Positions 37,561 through 50,197 of a DNA stretch of 64,000 bases are shown piece by piece. Under the pieces are notes generated by a model, which saw only the letters and a program-made list of their open reading frames with translations, ran no database searches and was not told the DNA's origin. The first letter of the stretch is position 1; the number at the start of each line of letters is the position of its first letter. Both the position numbers and the translations under genes were made by a program. Origin of the DNA: Rhynochetos jubatus (lineage: Eukaryota > Chordata > Aves > Eurypygiformes > Rhynochetidae); contig CM050676.1 in NCBI GenBank assembly GCA_027574665.1, forward strand, positions 920,157-984,156, read 5' to 3'.

Positions 37561-37973
37561 CCCGAACTAGCGCTGGGGCGGGATATTTCCGTGGGACTTT
37601 ACGCTTGTCCTCGCGTGGTGCGATTGCCAGGCTCCATCACACCTCAGAGGCTTCATTTTGCTTTGTCGTCGGGACTGAAATGTTATTTAGTCCTGCAGAA
37701 CCCCTTCGTCAATTAAATCCTTCCCGGTTTGCCCAAACTGCTGAGATCTGAATTCCTGACAGAGCTTTCCAGACTCCTACACTGCTGAGGCTGGGAAGTA
37801 GGATGTAGCTGGCAGATGTGTTATTTTCCCTGGATACCGCTCCTGGATAAACAGCTTGTTTGCGTATCAGTCTCCTGTATGTGTCATCCCATAGCTGCAG
37901 CTTCCCCGCTGATGATGGAGTGAGAAACGCTCAGGACTGACAGGAAATAACTGCTTTTCCCATTTCCTTACAG

Positions 37974-38097
37974 GCAATATTTTAATTCCCCTCACGATTT
38001 TTATATGAATCCCATCAGCAGACCGCATTTCTTGGAGACAAACTGTGCAGCTGTGGACCCCACTGACTTCTTACCAAAAAATGGTGATTTTCCTCAG
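37974..38097 (+). CDS. SBNO2: SBNO2 coding exon 4, residues 69-110
   Basis: A 124-nt exon preceded by CCTTACAG and followed by CAG|GTAAGT. Its first base completes the split Gln codon, and it ends in phase 0. The peptide includes FYMNPISRPHF and the motif DPTDFLPKNGDF (residues 97-108). The DPxDFLP core is repeated in exon 5 (DPKDFLP, 137-143). No domain is known here. The frame joins cleanly to exons 3 and 5. Confidence 0.88.
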
Positions 38098-41000
38098 GTA
38101 AGTCCGTAGCTACCGATGGTTTTGGGGGAGAACGGTACTTCGTGGTGAGGGGCTTTGTTTTTCAGCGTTGCCTTATTGGGGGGAAGGGAAGAGACAGGCG
38201 ATATCCTCAATTTGCCCAGTGCCCCTTAGGACTCGTGTGCAACTGGGGTAGATTCGCTGCCGAGAGCAACCCAGAAGCTGTTTGTTGGCTTGGGGGGAGC
38301 TTCTCTGCGGTAAAATCGCTTGTGTCTCTTAAAGCGCTGTTTAAGGTAACCAGCGAGCCTGCGTGGGAGAGCCCTCGTTGCAGGAGGGAGGAGGTAAGTG
38401 CAGCCTGAGCCTTCGGTCACTTCAGTCATTTGCCTCCCGAAACGCCACTGGGTGCTGCGCGTGCTTTCTCCCCGGTCACGGGTGGTGGATTCCCGGCTGC
38501 GGAGTGTTTAGGGGTAACATCAGCTCGGTGCAGAGCACCGAGGTTGGAGCCAGTTCGCTTTTTGCAGAGCTGAAGGAGAGGGGGGATGAAGAGTCACCCT
38601 GGTTCGTTCGGCGTCTGGGGAGCGCCGGGCATCCTCACCGGGGGATCTCCGGGTGGGAAGGAGCTCTTCCTGTGGCGCTTTTGAAACGTTGCGCTGCCGT
38701 TTGGCAACAAACACTGAGGACTGGAAAGCAGCCGACGTGCCAGCGCTGACTGGGAGTAAAGAGGGGACTAGCTACGTCCTCTCTAGGAGTTCACACCCTG
38801 TGTCCGGCTGCCTGTGTTCTTTGCGTTAGGGGGTGCGTTTCTCCTCCGGCACCTGAAGGTCCTTAGTGAGTAACACTGCAGAGTGTCACCCTGCCGCGAC
38901 CTGCCGCGACGGGAGCCAGACCCAGCGCACCCCCCTCTCGGTAGGTCGCTCTCTGGGGAGCTGGGCAGCACGCATGTGCTGGGCGCCCTCCAGCATCCCG
39001 CCGCGGGCTGGCAAAGGGCGCAGCCCGCCGGGCTGCAAATCCCTGCGGGAAGCAGCCAGGGAGGAGGAGTGGGACGCACAGAGCACCCCTTTACTCCCAG
39101 CCCCCAAACGTGTGCCCTGGACCGTTCTTTGAGTGTGCCTCTCCCATCGGACGGGGAACATGGGAAGGAGCAGGGCTGCGGCAGCGCTCCGGGACGGACG
39201 GGTGCTTCGGGCCACGGGCAGAACAGCTGTTTGGGTTGGGCGATGCTGCAGGGAGCTGCTGTTAAAAATGAGCGAGGGTTGTGTTTTTAGTGTGCTTAAG
39301 GTCTTCTAATAAGACCTGATTAACAGGTTGGGGGGCTCATCGCTTGCTGACAGATGGGACCTTCAAGCCTCAGGGGTGCTCGGAGGGTCTCGAAGGAACC
39401 TTTGAAGTGGGCAGAATCAGGGGCTCTCTCCAAAATCTTCACCTGTTCCCTGTAAGCCAAACTCCTTTCTCCAAAAGCGGTGTTTCTGGACACTCCGCAG
39501 CTAACCGCCGGCCGGGCTCCCTCCGGGCGTGGGAACGGGCTAATCGGAACGTCAATCGGCTGCCGCAGGTTTGGGGCTGGGTGTGAGCAGTAAGCGCGGG
39601 AGCGCTGCTGGGGTGTCGCGCGGGTCTGGGGTTTGTCCCCTCTTCTGTGTTCAGGGGGTGATTGACCTTTCCGCACCTTTCGCTGGATGCCTTACGGTGT
39701 AGCCCGGTGTTTCTGAAGACGGCACGAGGAGGACGAACCGGGGCGGCTCGGGTGAACGCTGTGCTCGGACGCAGCGAGAAGTGGTTCAGCGGGCCCCGAT
39801 AAGCTGCTTTTTGAGCGTATTTTATTGTCGGTAACTGCGGGATGTCAAGACACGTGTATAACCAGAAACTTCGTCCTTTGTAATCTGTCCCTTCTTCCTG
39901 CAAGGTTCATTAATTGCTGCACCAGCAAGTTGATGCGTTTCCCCTCTTCTTGAGGGAGGGGGTGTTAGTTCCCCTTAATTGTGGTTTTATCGTCTTGGCG
40001 TGGCCACAGGGAGGTTTTGCACCTCCTCAGGGCTCCGATTCCTGCAGGTTTGGATTTACACGTGCTGGGGATCTGTGCCCGTTGTGGTGAGCCGCTGGTG
40101 TGGTGGCCCAAATTCATCTCCCTGAGCCTCGCTGCCGGCAGAGCCCCACGTCGGGGCCTCCCGGGGGGCGGCAGGTCTGGTCAGTCACCAGCGGCTGTTG
40201 ACCGGAGGCTTTGAACTGGCTAAAACCAGAGAAGTAAATGAGTTGTAATAGCATTGATCTTTGCCTCCTGCGGAATTAATTGTGGGAGGAATGAGACGGG
40301 AACGTGATCTCATCAACTTGTAGAAGCCATTGAACAGGCTGTGATGGGGGGAGAGGAAGAAGTGTGCTCTGCACCGGTCTCACCTTGCAGGCCTGGTGGA
40401 GTTTATGGGTTTAACGGGAAACAGGTTTAATTATTCCTCGTGTATTTTCTAGTATCTGAGTGGTGGATCAGCTTCCTTCCCCTGTTCCACCATGGGAGTT
40501 GGTTCAGCCAGCTTGGAAAAGCAGGTTTTTTGGAGATCCTTTGTGAAAAGGAGATGATGGGTGATAAAAGAGCAGGAGGGCTCTGGGACAAAGCACGCAT
40601 ACCTGACCTCAAATGATTTCCAGGACAAGGAATAACCCTTGTGCCACTCTCGTCCTTTTGGAGAGGAAGTGGCCACCGCTGAACCTGACACAGCCAAGCC
40701 AGTTCTTTCACCTGGGTGTTGTACCTCGTAGTAGCAGGCAGCGCTGTGCACGTTCCCGTGAGGAACAGAGCACCTTTATGGATGTTTTCTGGCCTGCTTG
40801 CCGGTTCTGTAAGTCCGGGCACCGAGCATCGCTGCCTGGGGCTTTGTGGAGGACCGCACAGATCACCCAGGGCGTCACCCTGCGAGTTCTGAAACTGAGA
40901 AACGCTGATTAAGACCTTTGTTAGAGCTTTGTTTTCCAATTCCAAAAAGGGATGTGATTGGGTTCGTACCTCAGAGGGATGGTGTCTGTCCAGAGCTGCC

Positions 41001-43269
41001 GCAGGGCAGGCGGCAGCGCTCGCTGGCGTATGGCGAGGCAGGTGTTAACGTGACGGATGCTGGTGTCGCGCTCCGCTGTCTCTCCAAGAGGCGTTTCAGT
41101 CTTCAGCCCTCCCGCTCCAACGGCTTGTCCCGCTGGAGTGTGGAGCCGGGTCGGCCTCTCCAAACACCCGGCTCTCGACTTCGCTCCTTCTGCTCTCGCA
41201 CACGAGCGCAGCAAGCGCTGATGTGGAAACCCATTGAAACAACCTAGGGCTTTCTGAACTGCTGGTCGTGGCTGAAGGAGAAGCTGAAGATTGTTTTTCC
41301 CACGAGCCAGACCTAGAGCCAGGATCTGGTCGGGCAGCGGGCACTTAGCTGGAGGCAGGGCCATCAGTCTGGAGTCATCCGGGAGCGTCCTGGAGCTATT
41401 CCATCCCTTGCTTCAGCAATATTTTCCACTTCACTGATTCCTTGCCGTCCCGGATGCCAAACTGTTAAATATTAACAGTGCCTGGGAAGCTGAAACACGC
41501 CACTCCGGAGGTGTGGGAGCAGCCTGGGGGGTTACGCCTCTCCTGGTGATTCTGTAGGAAAGTACCTGTCTTTTCCGCCAGTGCTGTGGGGGGAGTGGCA
41601 AGCGCCGTTAGACTTCGTGCTGTTATGGCCACGCCAGATGGGAATGAGACCGAGGAGAGACCATGAGGAGTTTGCTGCGTGCTCTGGTAAGAGATCCTTG
41701 ATGAAATCCGTGATCGCTGGGCAGACGAGGTGGGCCGGGTGCTTATGTGCCAACTCGGGCTGCCTTCGCACGTGAACGCGGACTCTTGTCTTCGCTGAGA
41801 CGCCAAATTCCGGTCTGTGATGTTCAGCGGCACCGGAGAGCTTGCTGACCCCGCGGGTTACAGCCCCGTGAGTCTCAGGGTGGGGGCAGAGGAGCTGGAA
41901 GCGTCGTCTCCCAGCTGGAGTGATGCTTTGTGTCCTCTGTGTGTGACCTGGCAGTGAGCGCCCCCTCCCCAGACGGTACCTGCGGCCGTTCGGGGACTCC
42001 AGCCTGGCCTGGGCTGCAGAGCCTGTAGGCAGTTCGTCGCCTTGAGTTTTCGAGGAATACTGGAAAAGGATTTAAAAGCTCTCAAGGGCAAATGACTAAT
42101 GATTCTGGGATATTGGCAAACGCTTGCTGTTGGTGCCGATGATGGGATCGTACGCGCCCTTGGGCGCGGGGTCTCCAGGGTTTGGGGGGTGGGAAGGCAG
42201 ACGTGTTTCCCCCCAGCACTGGCGTTTGCTCCCCGCTCTCTTCCCTCTGGGTTTTGCTTCCGAGCTCCTCAGCTGGACCTTCGGAGCGTAAAGCCTTTGC
42301 TGGCTGGAGGATGCCGTGAAGAGGGAGTTACCCCTTTTCTCAATTGCTCTGGGAATTTCTCCTTTAGGAATCATTCCCCGCTGCCGCTTGGGTCCGGCGA
42401 GGAGCGATTGCGCTGCGCGTCGCAGCAGCCTCGCTCAGCGTGCTCTGCGCGCTGGAAAAGGCGCTTCGTTTGCGTGGTCAGAACAGCCGAATGCAAACTT
42501 GAACTTGCTTCCTCCACGGTATTTTTGGCTTGCTGTTGGGTGATTCATCCTTGCCGGCCTGTTTATATATTTCCTTTCTTTATATAAACAAGTGGCTTAA
42601 ACCGAGCTTTAAAAAACAGTCGTGTGAGGCCGTGCGGGGGTCTGCTGGCATGTCTTGATCCCGGGAACTGTTGTCTTAAGCCAAAGTCTCGCCCAACCCG
42701 TGTGGTGTCATCTCCATATGGAAAAAGTCTGCTGACTGCCCGCGTGCCCTTAGAAATCCACGCCCTGAAGAGGGGCAGGTTGGGGGTTCCACCGCGCCCC
42801 TCGCATTCCGTTCGTCCCCCGGGTGCAACGATCCTGCTACCAAGGCATTTTTGTCATATCAGCGCTGTCTTGTGTCACTGATGGTAAGAGCTGTTAATTG
42901 CTGCAACAAAACACTAAATGCAGGGGGTTTTAGCTTCTGCTTTGGCATCTGCCGTCCCTTGGCAGGCGTGTGAGCTGCGGGCTGTCCCTGGAGCTGCAGA
43001 GGCGCAGCCTGTCCAAGAGCAGCGTACCTGCCGTGGGAACGCTTGCTGCTCTTGCCCTCCGCAGGGTTTGCTTTGAACTTCCCTCTTTGGTCCTGGTTAG
43101 AGTTACCTAAAGCAGGCGGCTGAGCCTTTTGTTATCTGCAACGATGCCTGCGTTGCAGAGTGGGGCTGTGCTTCCCGCTGTGGAACTTCGTTGGACTTGT
43201 TCCTTCTGCCTGTGCAGGACGTGACTTTCCGAATCCGCTTCCGACTTTGCCATAACTCACGCTGAGAAA

Positions 43270-43713
43270 TCATAGAACCATGGAATGGTTTGGGGTGAAG
43301 GACCCTAAAGCCCCCCCAGCGCCACCCCCTGCCATGGGCAGGGACACCTTCCATAGCCCAGGTTGCTCCCAGCCTCATCCAGCCTGGCCTTGGACACTGC
43401 CAGGGATGGGGCAGCCACAGCTTCTCTGGGCAACCTGTCCCAGTGCCCCCCACCCTCTGCGGGAAGAATTCCTTCCTGATGGCCCATCTCCATCTCCCTC
43501 TTTCCCTTTAAACCCGTCACCCCTTGTCCTGTCCCTCCCTGCCCTTGGGAAAAGCCCCCCAGCTTTCTTGTAGCCCCCCAGGCACTGGAAGGGGCTCTGA
43601 GGTCTCCCCAGAGCTTCCCTTCTCCAGGCTGAACCCCCCAACCCCCCCAGCCTGTCCCCATGGCAGAGGGGCTCCAGCCCTCGCAGCATCCCCGTGGCCT
43701 CCTCTGGCCTTGC
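43270..43713 (-). mobile_element. CR1 LINE 3' fragment, antisense to SBNO2
   Basis: Starts with TCATAGAACCATGGAATGG as the reversed tail, passes the TTCCTTCCTGATGGCCC block, and extends to CCGTGGCCTCCTCTGG near 43708. It is almost identical to the corresponding part of the copy at 59473. Confidence 0.95.
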
Positions 43714-46103
43714 TCCAGTGGGTAAATAAGCCCCCTCTTCTGCAGCGAGGGTGAGCAGTGCCCGCGGGGGGTGGAAGGACACAGCGGGTGTGCGGGGGGG
43801 GCTCTGCAGAAGCTCCCTCCTCTCCCCAGTGAAGCAGCTCTAAGTTATAAACGCTTTGGCAGGAAAGCTCGGGTGCCCTTTTTAAAATCAGAGCCGTGCT
43901 TGGACTGGAGGGAGGAGGGCAGGGCAGGCAGATTTGGCCTGCGGGGGAGGGAGGAATCGGCTGCTGTTGGGCAGAGCCCTCGCAGTGATGCTGTGAAGAT
44001 GCAGTTACGGCCTTGTTTGATCTGCTCGTGGTGTGTGGGGGCTCTTGAGCACACGTGTTAATCATAAACCAGCCTTCCTTTCCCTCCCAGCCCCTTGCAA
44101 TCTCCGATTAATCGTCCTTTGAAAGGGGGGAGGGGGAGAAATTACCTACTCTTAAAAAGAAGTGTTAATTTGTAAAAGCGCTTCAGCGCGCAGAGCTGCG
44201 GCGTGATTTAAGAGAAATCAATGTAACAGTTATTAAATTATATGAAAGACTGGGTTCTGACTGAAACGAAGGGTTTCCTGGAATAAGAAACATCCTGGAA
44301 CTTCCTATCGCTGCCCGGGCGTCGTGTCCGCGGGGAGTGCGGCCGCTGAAGTCAGTTTGAAGGTGATGAACTGGCTCTGGGGCCTTTGAAGCGTTTCACG
44401 AACGAGTCGCTTTACGTGCTCGCGTCTTTGTTTTTTGCACTTCAGGGTTGGGGTTTTGGGTGGCTTTAATTACACTTGATAAACACTTTCGGTGAGATGC
44501 CTGACACTTCCTTCAGGCCCCGGGTTAGAAAAACGAAGGCTGTGATTGTAACGGCTCGTCTGACCTAGTTGTGAGGACGAGGTGAAATTGTGTTGGGGCT
44601 GGTGGCGTGTGCTCCGTGGCGGGATGGCCGCGGGCTCCTGCCCCGCCACGGCTCACCTGGGTGGTGATACCTTGGGTAATGCACTTTGAGGTGATCCACC
44701 GCGTCACGCAGCCGCGCGCCCGCCTGAGCTCCCAGCTCGGAGCTGAGCAAGTCTTGCCGTTGGTGCTTGAGGAGGTGGTGGCGTCAGCCCGGGCTGTTGG
44801 GACGTGTGACAGGTCTGGGTGCCTCGGCGGCGAGCAAGACCTGCTGGCACTCGGTGCCCGTGCGCTGGGTTCACGGCGAAGGGCCGGACCGGGCAGGAGT
44901 GCACCGGGGCTGCAGCCCTCTCCTGAGCTGCGGGGCTCGGGCATCAGCACAGGGCTCACGACCGGGTGCCTGGCTTGCTCCGATCATCCGCAGCCACCGT
45001 GAGCTGTCACCCAGGACGCGGTGACACATCTGTGATGCAGCTGATGTTATTCCAAGGCAACGTCTCCTTTTGGTTGGATGAGCCGTGCTGTAGGAGGAAG
45101 TCTTTCCCTTCCATGTGTAAGAGGAGCTCTTGGGACTACCTCAGGTGGAGGTACCCGTGGTTAAGTGAGAACAATTCTGCTTTTGGGGCATAATTTGTTG
45201 TCAGTTGTGCTTGGCTGGGGATTGCAGGAGCCAGCCAAGCTGCCCACGGCCCTCAGGAGGGGGAGTATGAGCATCTGGAGGGCCCTGACATCTCCCCCAT
45301 CCCAGACTTGTTGGTTTTCCTCTGGATTTCTGCCTTCAAACAGCGCTGTGCACCTCTGGGCAGGAGGGAGGGCGCGGGCGGTGACGGGGAGCTGCCTGCG
45401 GAAGGTCTTGGCAAGCGCTGTTCCCTGCCTCCTCCCCTTCGCGGAGCTAACGAAAGCGGGAAGGGTCCCGCTCTGAAACACAGAGTGCTCCTAAAAAATG
45501 CTGGTAATAGAATTTAATAGCAGAGCACTGGGAGAGGTTTTAAAACAGATGCTTTAATTCAAAGCAGAATTGGTCTGAGTCAGTCTGAGTGGGCTTCCCC
45601 GTCTCCAGCTCTGCGGGCAGTCGCTGTGTGTCCTGATCCGCATGCGCTCGGAGCGCAGCCGGCACCGCGAGAAGTGTCGCCTCTGACACGAACGCCTTCA
45701 GCCGTTTTTCTTTCCCTGGTCTCGTGTTTGTTATTCCCTGCATGGCAGCCTGTCCTGCCCCCCCTGCATCGCACTGCATTCCTCCAGCTTTCAGGATCAC
45801 CTGCAGGAGTGTATTCTCTCCATGTCTTTCCTTTATCCTGGTTTCTCCTTATTTTAAGGAGGAATGCCAGCCTGGGAGTTCCCCTCTGCACATGCTCTGT
45901 GTCTCCTGGTCCACTCCAGATGCCTGAGCAAGCAGCTTCCACATTCCCAGTCCTCAAGGGAGCCATGTGCTGAACACCTTGGACACCTCCAAGAACCCCC
46001 ACTCTCGGTTGCTGAGTGTTTTGGGAACCTTAGTCCCGAGCTCTTTGGTTGTGTGAGGGTGCTGAGCTGCTAGAGCTTCTCCTGTCCTGGTGTCAGCCTA
46101 TAG

Positions 46104-46450
46104 TGAACCATGGAATGGTTTGGGGTGAAGGGACCTTAAAGATCATCCAGTTCCATCCTCCTGCCACGGGCAGGGATAACTTCCATAGCCCAGGGTGCTC
46201 CCAGCCTCATCCAGCCTGGCCTTGGACACTCCCAGGGATGGGGCACCCACAGCTTCTCTGGGCACCTGTCCCAGTGCCCCCCACCCTCTGTGGGAAGAAT
46301 TCCTTCCTGATGGCCCATCTCCATCTCCCTCTTTCCCTTTAAACCCGTCACCCCTTGTCCTGTCCCTCCCTGCCCTCGGGAAAAGCCCCCCCAGCTTTCT
46401 TGTAGCCCCCCAGGCACTGGAAGGGGCTCTAAGGTCTCCCCGGAGCCTTC
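46104..46450 (-). mobile_element. CR1 LINE 3' fragment, antisense to SBNO2
   Basis: Reads GAACCATGGAATGGTTTGGG, then AAGATCATCCAGTTCCATCC, and on through the conserved body to the GTCTCCCCGGAGCC region. It retains the AGATCATCCAG tail variant that the 43270 and 59473 copies lack. Confidence 0.95.
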
Positions 46451-48477
46451 TCACCTCCAGGGATTTGTCTCTGTGCTCTCCTGGAAGCTCAGGATGCTTT
46501 CAGGAAGCCGTCGGCGCGTTCCTGCAGGTCAGCGGTGGGAGGGGGTGGAGGATGCTGTGCGGGTTCCCCAACAAAATAACCCGCAGGGTTGTACGCTGCA
46601 GGTTTTGCTGGATGACAGATTAACGTACGTCAGATTAACGGGGATGCTGGGCTGACTCTGCTTCCCTGTCCCTGTCTGTCAACACGCGCGTTCATGGATC
46701 AGTCGCGGGGAGCGGAAGCGCTGTGGCATGCCTTCTCCCGTAGGACAGGTTGTTAAAATTCCAGGTGGCGGTTTCTCCGTGGCTTATCTCATCTGCTGTG
46801 ATGGTGTTACTGTGGTCTTGCAAAATCTGTTTAGCAGTCCCGATTCTCGGTGACACGCGTCTTGCAGCGCTCCAGTTTGCCTACATCTTGCCCCGTCTGT
46901 CCGCCAACAGGAGAGGGGATAAACCACCTGCTGTCTACAGGCTGCAGAAACAGGAAGACCTTGGTGGTCTTGGGCAAGATGTGGCGGTTTAATGAAGGTC
47001 ACGCAGCAAGGCAGTGACCGGCGAGTCGCTAATTAAGACATTTCAAGACATGTACTTGGTCTCTTTGTTTCCAACATGTCATTAAAGCACCTATCCCGAG
47101 CTAATTAAAACAGTCAAGTTGAGGTAAGAGCAGCAGGGCCACTGCCTTTCGCCACCCCAGCTGCCCGCAGAAACCAAACGCCTCGTTTCCACCGCAGCTC
47201 CCGCGGAAGGCAGCTCCCGTAACTGCCGCTCGCAGCCTTCGCCGGGAGGCGGAACGTGCTCCGGTAACGGGGAGAGCCCGGCAGCGGTGCTCCAGCTCCT
47301 CCCGGGGCGAGGGCTGCGGGGGCTGCCCGTGCCTCGCTTTCTGCGACCCTGCGGTCTGAGTGCTGGGGGAAAGGCGTTTTTCTTACCCGTTTATTGTGAA
47401 ACCCCTCCTCTGGACTAGGGGTTGTGCGTGACGGGACGCGGATCCGCGTTATTAAGGGCTGTTAACGTATGAATCCCGGTGCCATGGACCCAGCTGCCCT
47501 TGGAAAGGGGCCCTGGTGTGGGTGGTTTTCCAGCCCCGGGACCCAGCGTGTCTTCCTTGCAGGGGCTAGTCCTCCCTCCTCATCCAAAGCCAAATTACCC
47601 CCCTTGGGTTGTCTCCCTGGATTCCCAGAGGGGTTGAAGAGCACCTCCTGTTCTGCTCTCCTCCCGCAGGCCTGGTAGGAGCTTTGCTGTCCTCAGTCGC
47701 TCCAAAGGCTTTGGAGAAGTGCCTCGCAATGTGGGATTTTCCGGCAGTTCTCGGCACGGGGCCCCAAGGAGCACTTGCATCAGCAACGGCAGCGGGCACC
47801 GTTGGCTTTTCCCTTGGAAGCTGTGCCGTGGCCGCGTGGAAAGACTTGGACAGGGCTGCAGGCAGCGCCCCTCTCCCTGTCCTCGGCACGTGCGTCCGCT
47901 CCGCTGGGTTTGCCGGCTGGGATGAGTCCCTCTCCCTGCTCCAGCGCGTTGTGTCCTGAGCCTGGCCGAGCCCGTGCTCCCGGACACGGGGCAGTGCAGT
48001 GTCCAGCCAGGTCTGAGCTGGAGCAGCCGAGCCAGAGGGGACTAACCCCATGGCCAGAGGCCGGCCCCGGTGCTGCCCCGGCTGTGGTGGCGAGCAGCAG
48101 ACGGGAACCTCCTGCATCCAAAGCAAACAAACATTCCCATGGGTTTTCTGCAGGGTGCTGGATGCTCTGGCAAACCTACTTCTCCTTCAGCCCTGGGCTG
48201 TGTGGGATCAGCCTTTCCTTCAGCTTAGTACGAGCGAATCCCTGTCAGATGCCCGTATTTTGTGCCTTTTTCTCTTTCCCACCAGAAATTTTGCTTATTT
48301 TTGTCCCCAGAACTGTTCAGCAAAGTCCAGAGGGAAGGCATTGGAGAAGGAATGCAATGTTCCTGGACACAGCAAAATTACAGTGATCTAGAAAGTTAAG
48401 GAGTGCCCCGTTTTATTCTCTAATTGCAATAATTGGGGTGGGGCAGATACCGAAGACAAAAGAAAGCACATGGCTGC

Positions 48478-48491
48478 GGGGGGGGGGGGGG
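48478..48491. repeat. G14 homopolymer run
   Basis: Fourteen consecutive G residues in SBNO2 intron 4. It could form a quadruplex in the nascent RNA and is prone to sequencing error. Confidence 0.85.
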
Positions 48492-49618
48492 AAGCTGTGA
48501 ATACTTCATACCCTTTTTCAGTTCGATTCCTTCCTCTGAGCCCCTGAAATTGGGAGGGCAGGACCCCCCAGTCCCAGAGCAGGGGTTTCTGGGGTCGAAA
48601 AGCTGCTGTTCTCATTGCTGGGACGGGGAGGGGGACACGAGCCAAGGGCAGCCAGGCTCCTGCCCGGACCTCTCCAGCCCCGCGCCTGGCTGTGCGGCGA
48701 CGGAGCGCGGCTTTGTTTACAGTGTGTGTGTGGTTGAATTACACCACATACAGTAACTCTCATCGCACTGCCAGTAATTTCACTGACTTACCAAGCAGGC
48801 ATCATTTCCTGAAAGTCAGCCCTTGTACTTAGAGGAAGTAAGAGCCCTCTCCTTCATGACTAAACGCGATATGCAAATTTCCAGTGGCTTAGGACAGACA
48901 CGCTCTATGGCTGGCTCCTCTTTTCCTCCGTTTTCACTCCTTTCTTCTGCACGGTAATTTTTAAAACCCCCTGATGAGCTCCCCTCCTGGCTCTTGCTGC
49001 TGTCGCGGTCATGAATGAAGACCTTTCTGCATTATATACTGAAAAACCTCACCTCGCTGCTTCGCCCCCGTCCTGCTCTGCCGACAGCCGACTGAATGCT
49101 GGTTTAAAATGTCCCAAATGCAGTTCTGGCTAAAGTTCCCATCTCTCTACAAGGTAATGCCTGCTTTGTCCTTTTTCTCCTCCTCGGAATTCCCAGCGCG
49201 GTTTGTTTGCGAGGGTAGCCCGCTCCAGCTGCTCCCCCCGGGCTCGTGGAATGCTTGCAGGGGCAGGCAAGGGGTAGGGGGGACTGCTCCGGGTGCCGGG
49301 AGCGGATTTACCGAGTTCAAGATGCGTTTTGCTGAAAACTGTGGTACTGGGAGGCTTTTCCTGTGGGGTAGAACTTGGTCACTGCTCACGGAGCTTGGAG
49401 GAAAAGGAGCTGTGTGGAGAATTGAGCGGCGCGTTTCTGCAGTGCTGATGGCTTTCAGGAGCTGTTTTTTAAACCCCGTGCTGCGTACAGGGAAGCGAGG
49501 GAGCACCAAACCCTCGGCACTGCGAGTTTATTGCCCCATATTTAGAAAGACTTTGGATTTTGGCAGCTGAAAGATTTGCTTTGGGATTTTTCGAGGTGCT
49601 GACTCCTCCTTTCCTGGC

Positions 49619-49660
49619 TCTGTCTGTGTGTGCCTGTATGTCTGTGTGTGTGTCTGTGGG
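49619..49660. repeat. TG-rich microsatellite
   Basis: Imperfect TG/TCTG repeats, including TCTGTGTGTGTGTCTGTGG. It lies in SBNO2 intron 4. Confidence 0.8.
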
Positions 49661-50197
49661 TTTTTAAACCCCTGTCGTCCCGTGTAGCAGAGTTAAGCGA
49701 TAGCTGCTGTGCAGGAGAACTTGTTTCTTCTGCGTCTGGATTGTGAGCAAATAAACCATTCCCGTGGTCGGCTTCGCGGCCGGAATATTCCCAGGACGCG
49801 TACTCCTCCCGTACTGGGACCTCGCCTGTTCTTTCAGGGCTTTTAACAGACTTTGGTTTGCCAAAGGGAACTTGCTGCTCCCCGTGGCCAGGGGAGAGAG
49901 GGTGTTTGGGTGGTTTGACCCTGATTGTTTCCTCATAGTTCCCGGGGAGTTAATCCTTGGGTTTGATAACTGCTCTGATTTGGGATAAGGATGGAAATAG
50001 CATGCCATAGCAGCAGCGACCGGCGCCTCTTTTGCACTTGGGATTTAGAAGTCCAGCAGAATGATTGCATCACTGACTTATCAAGTCACTCACTGGAGCA
50101 TCTTCTGATACAGAGACCAGGCAGTGATTTGTGATCCTCCACCTCCTGTTCCGATACTGATGTTATTCCAACTTGAGCATAAAGGACCGTGCTGGAG

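Larger units (their letters stand above)
31643..37973 (+). other. SBNO2: SBNO2 intron 3
   Basis: The intron runs from GTGAGT to CCTTACAG. It contains a T-run followed by an A-run at about 31811-31838, a 40-bp duplication at 35472-35551 and a CpG-rich patch at about 37000-37560. I see no exon or mobile element I can name in the rest. Confidence 0.8.
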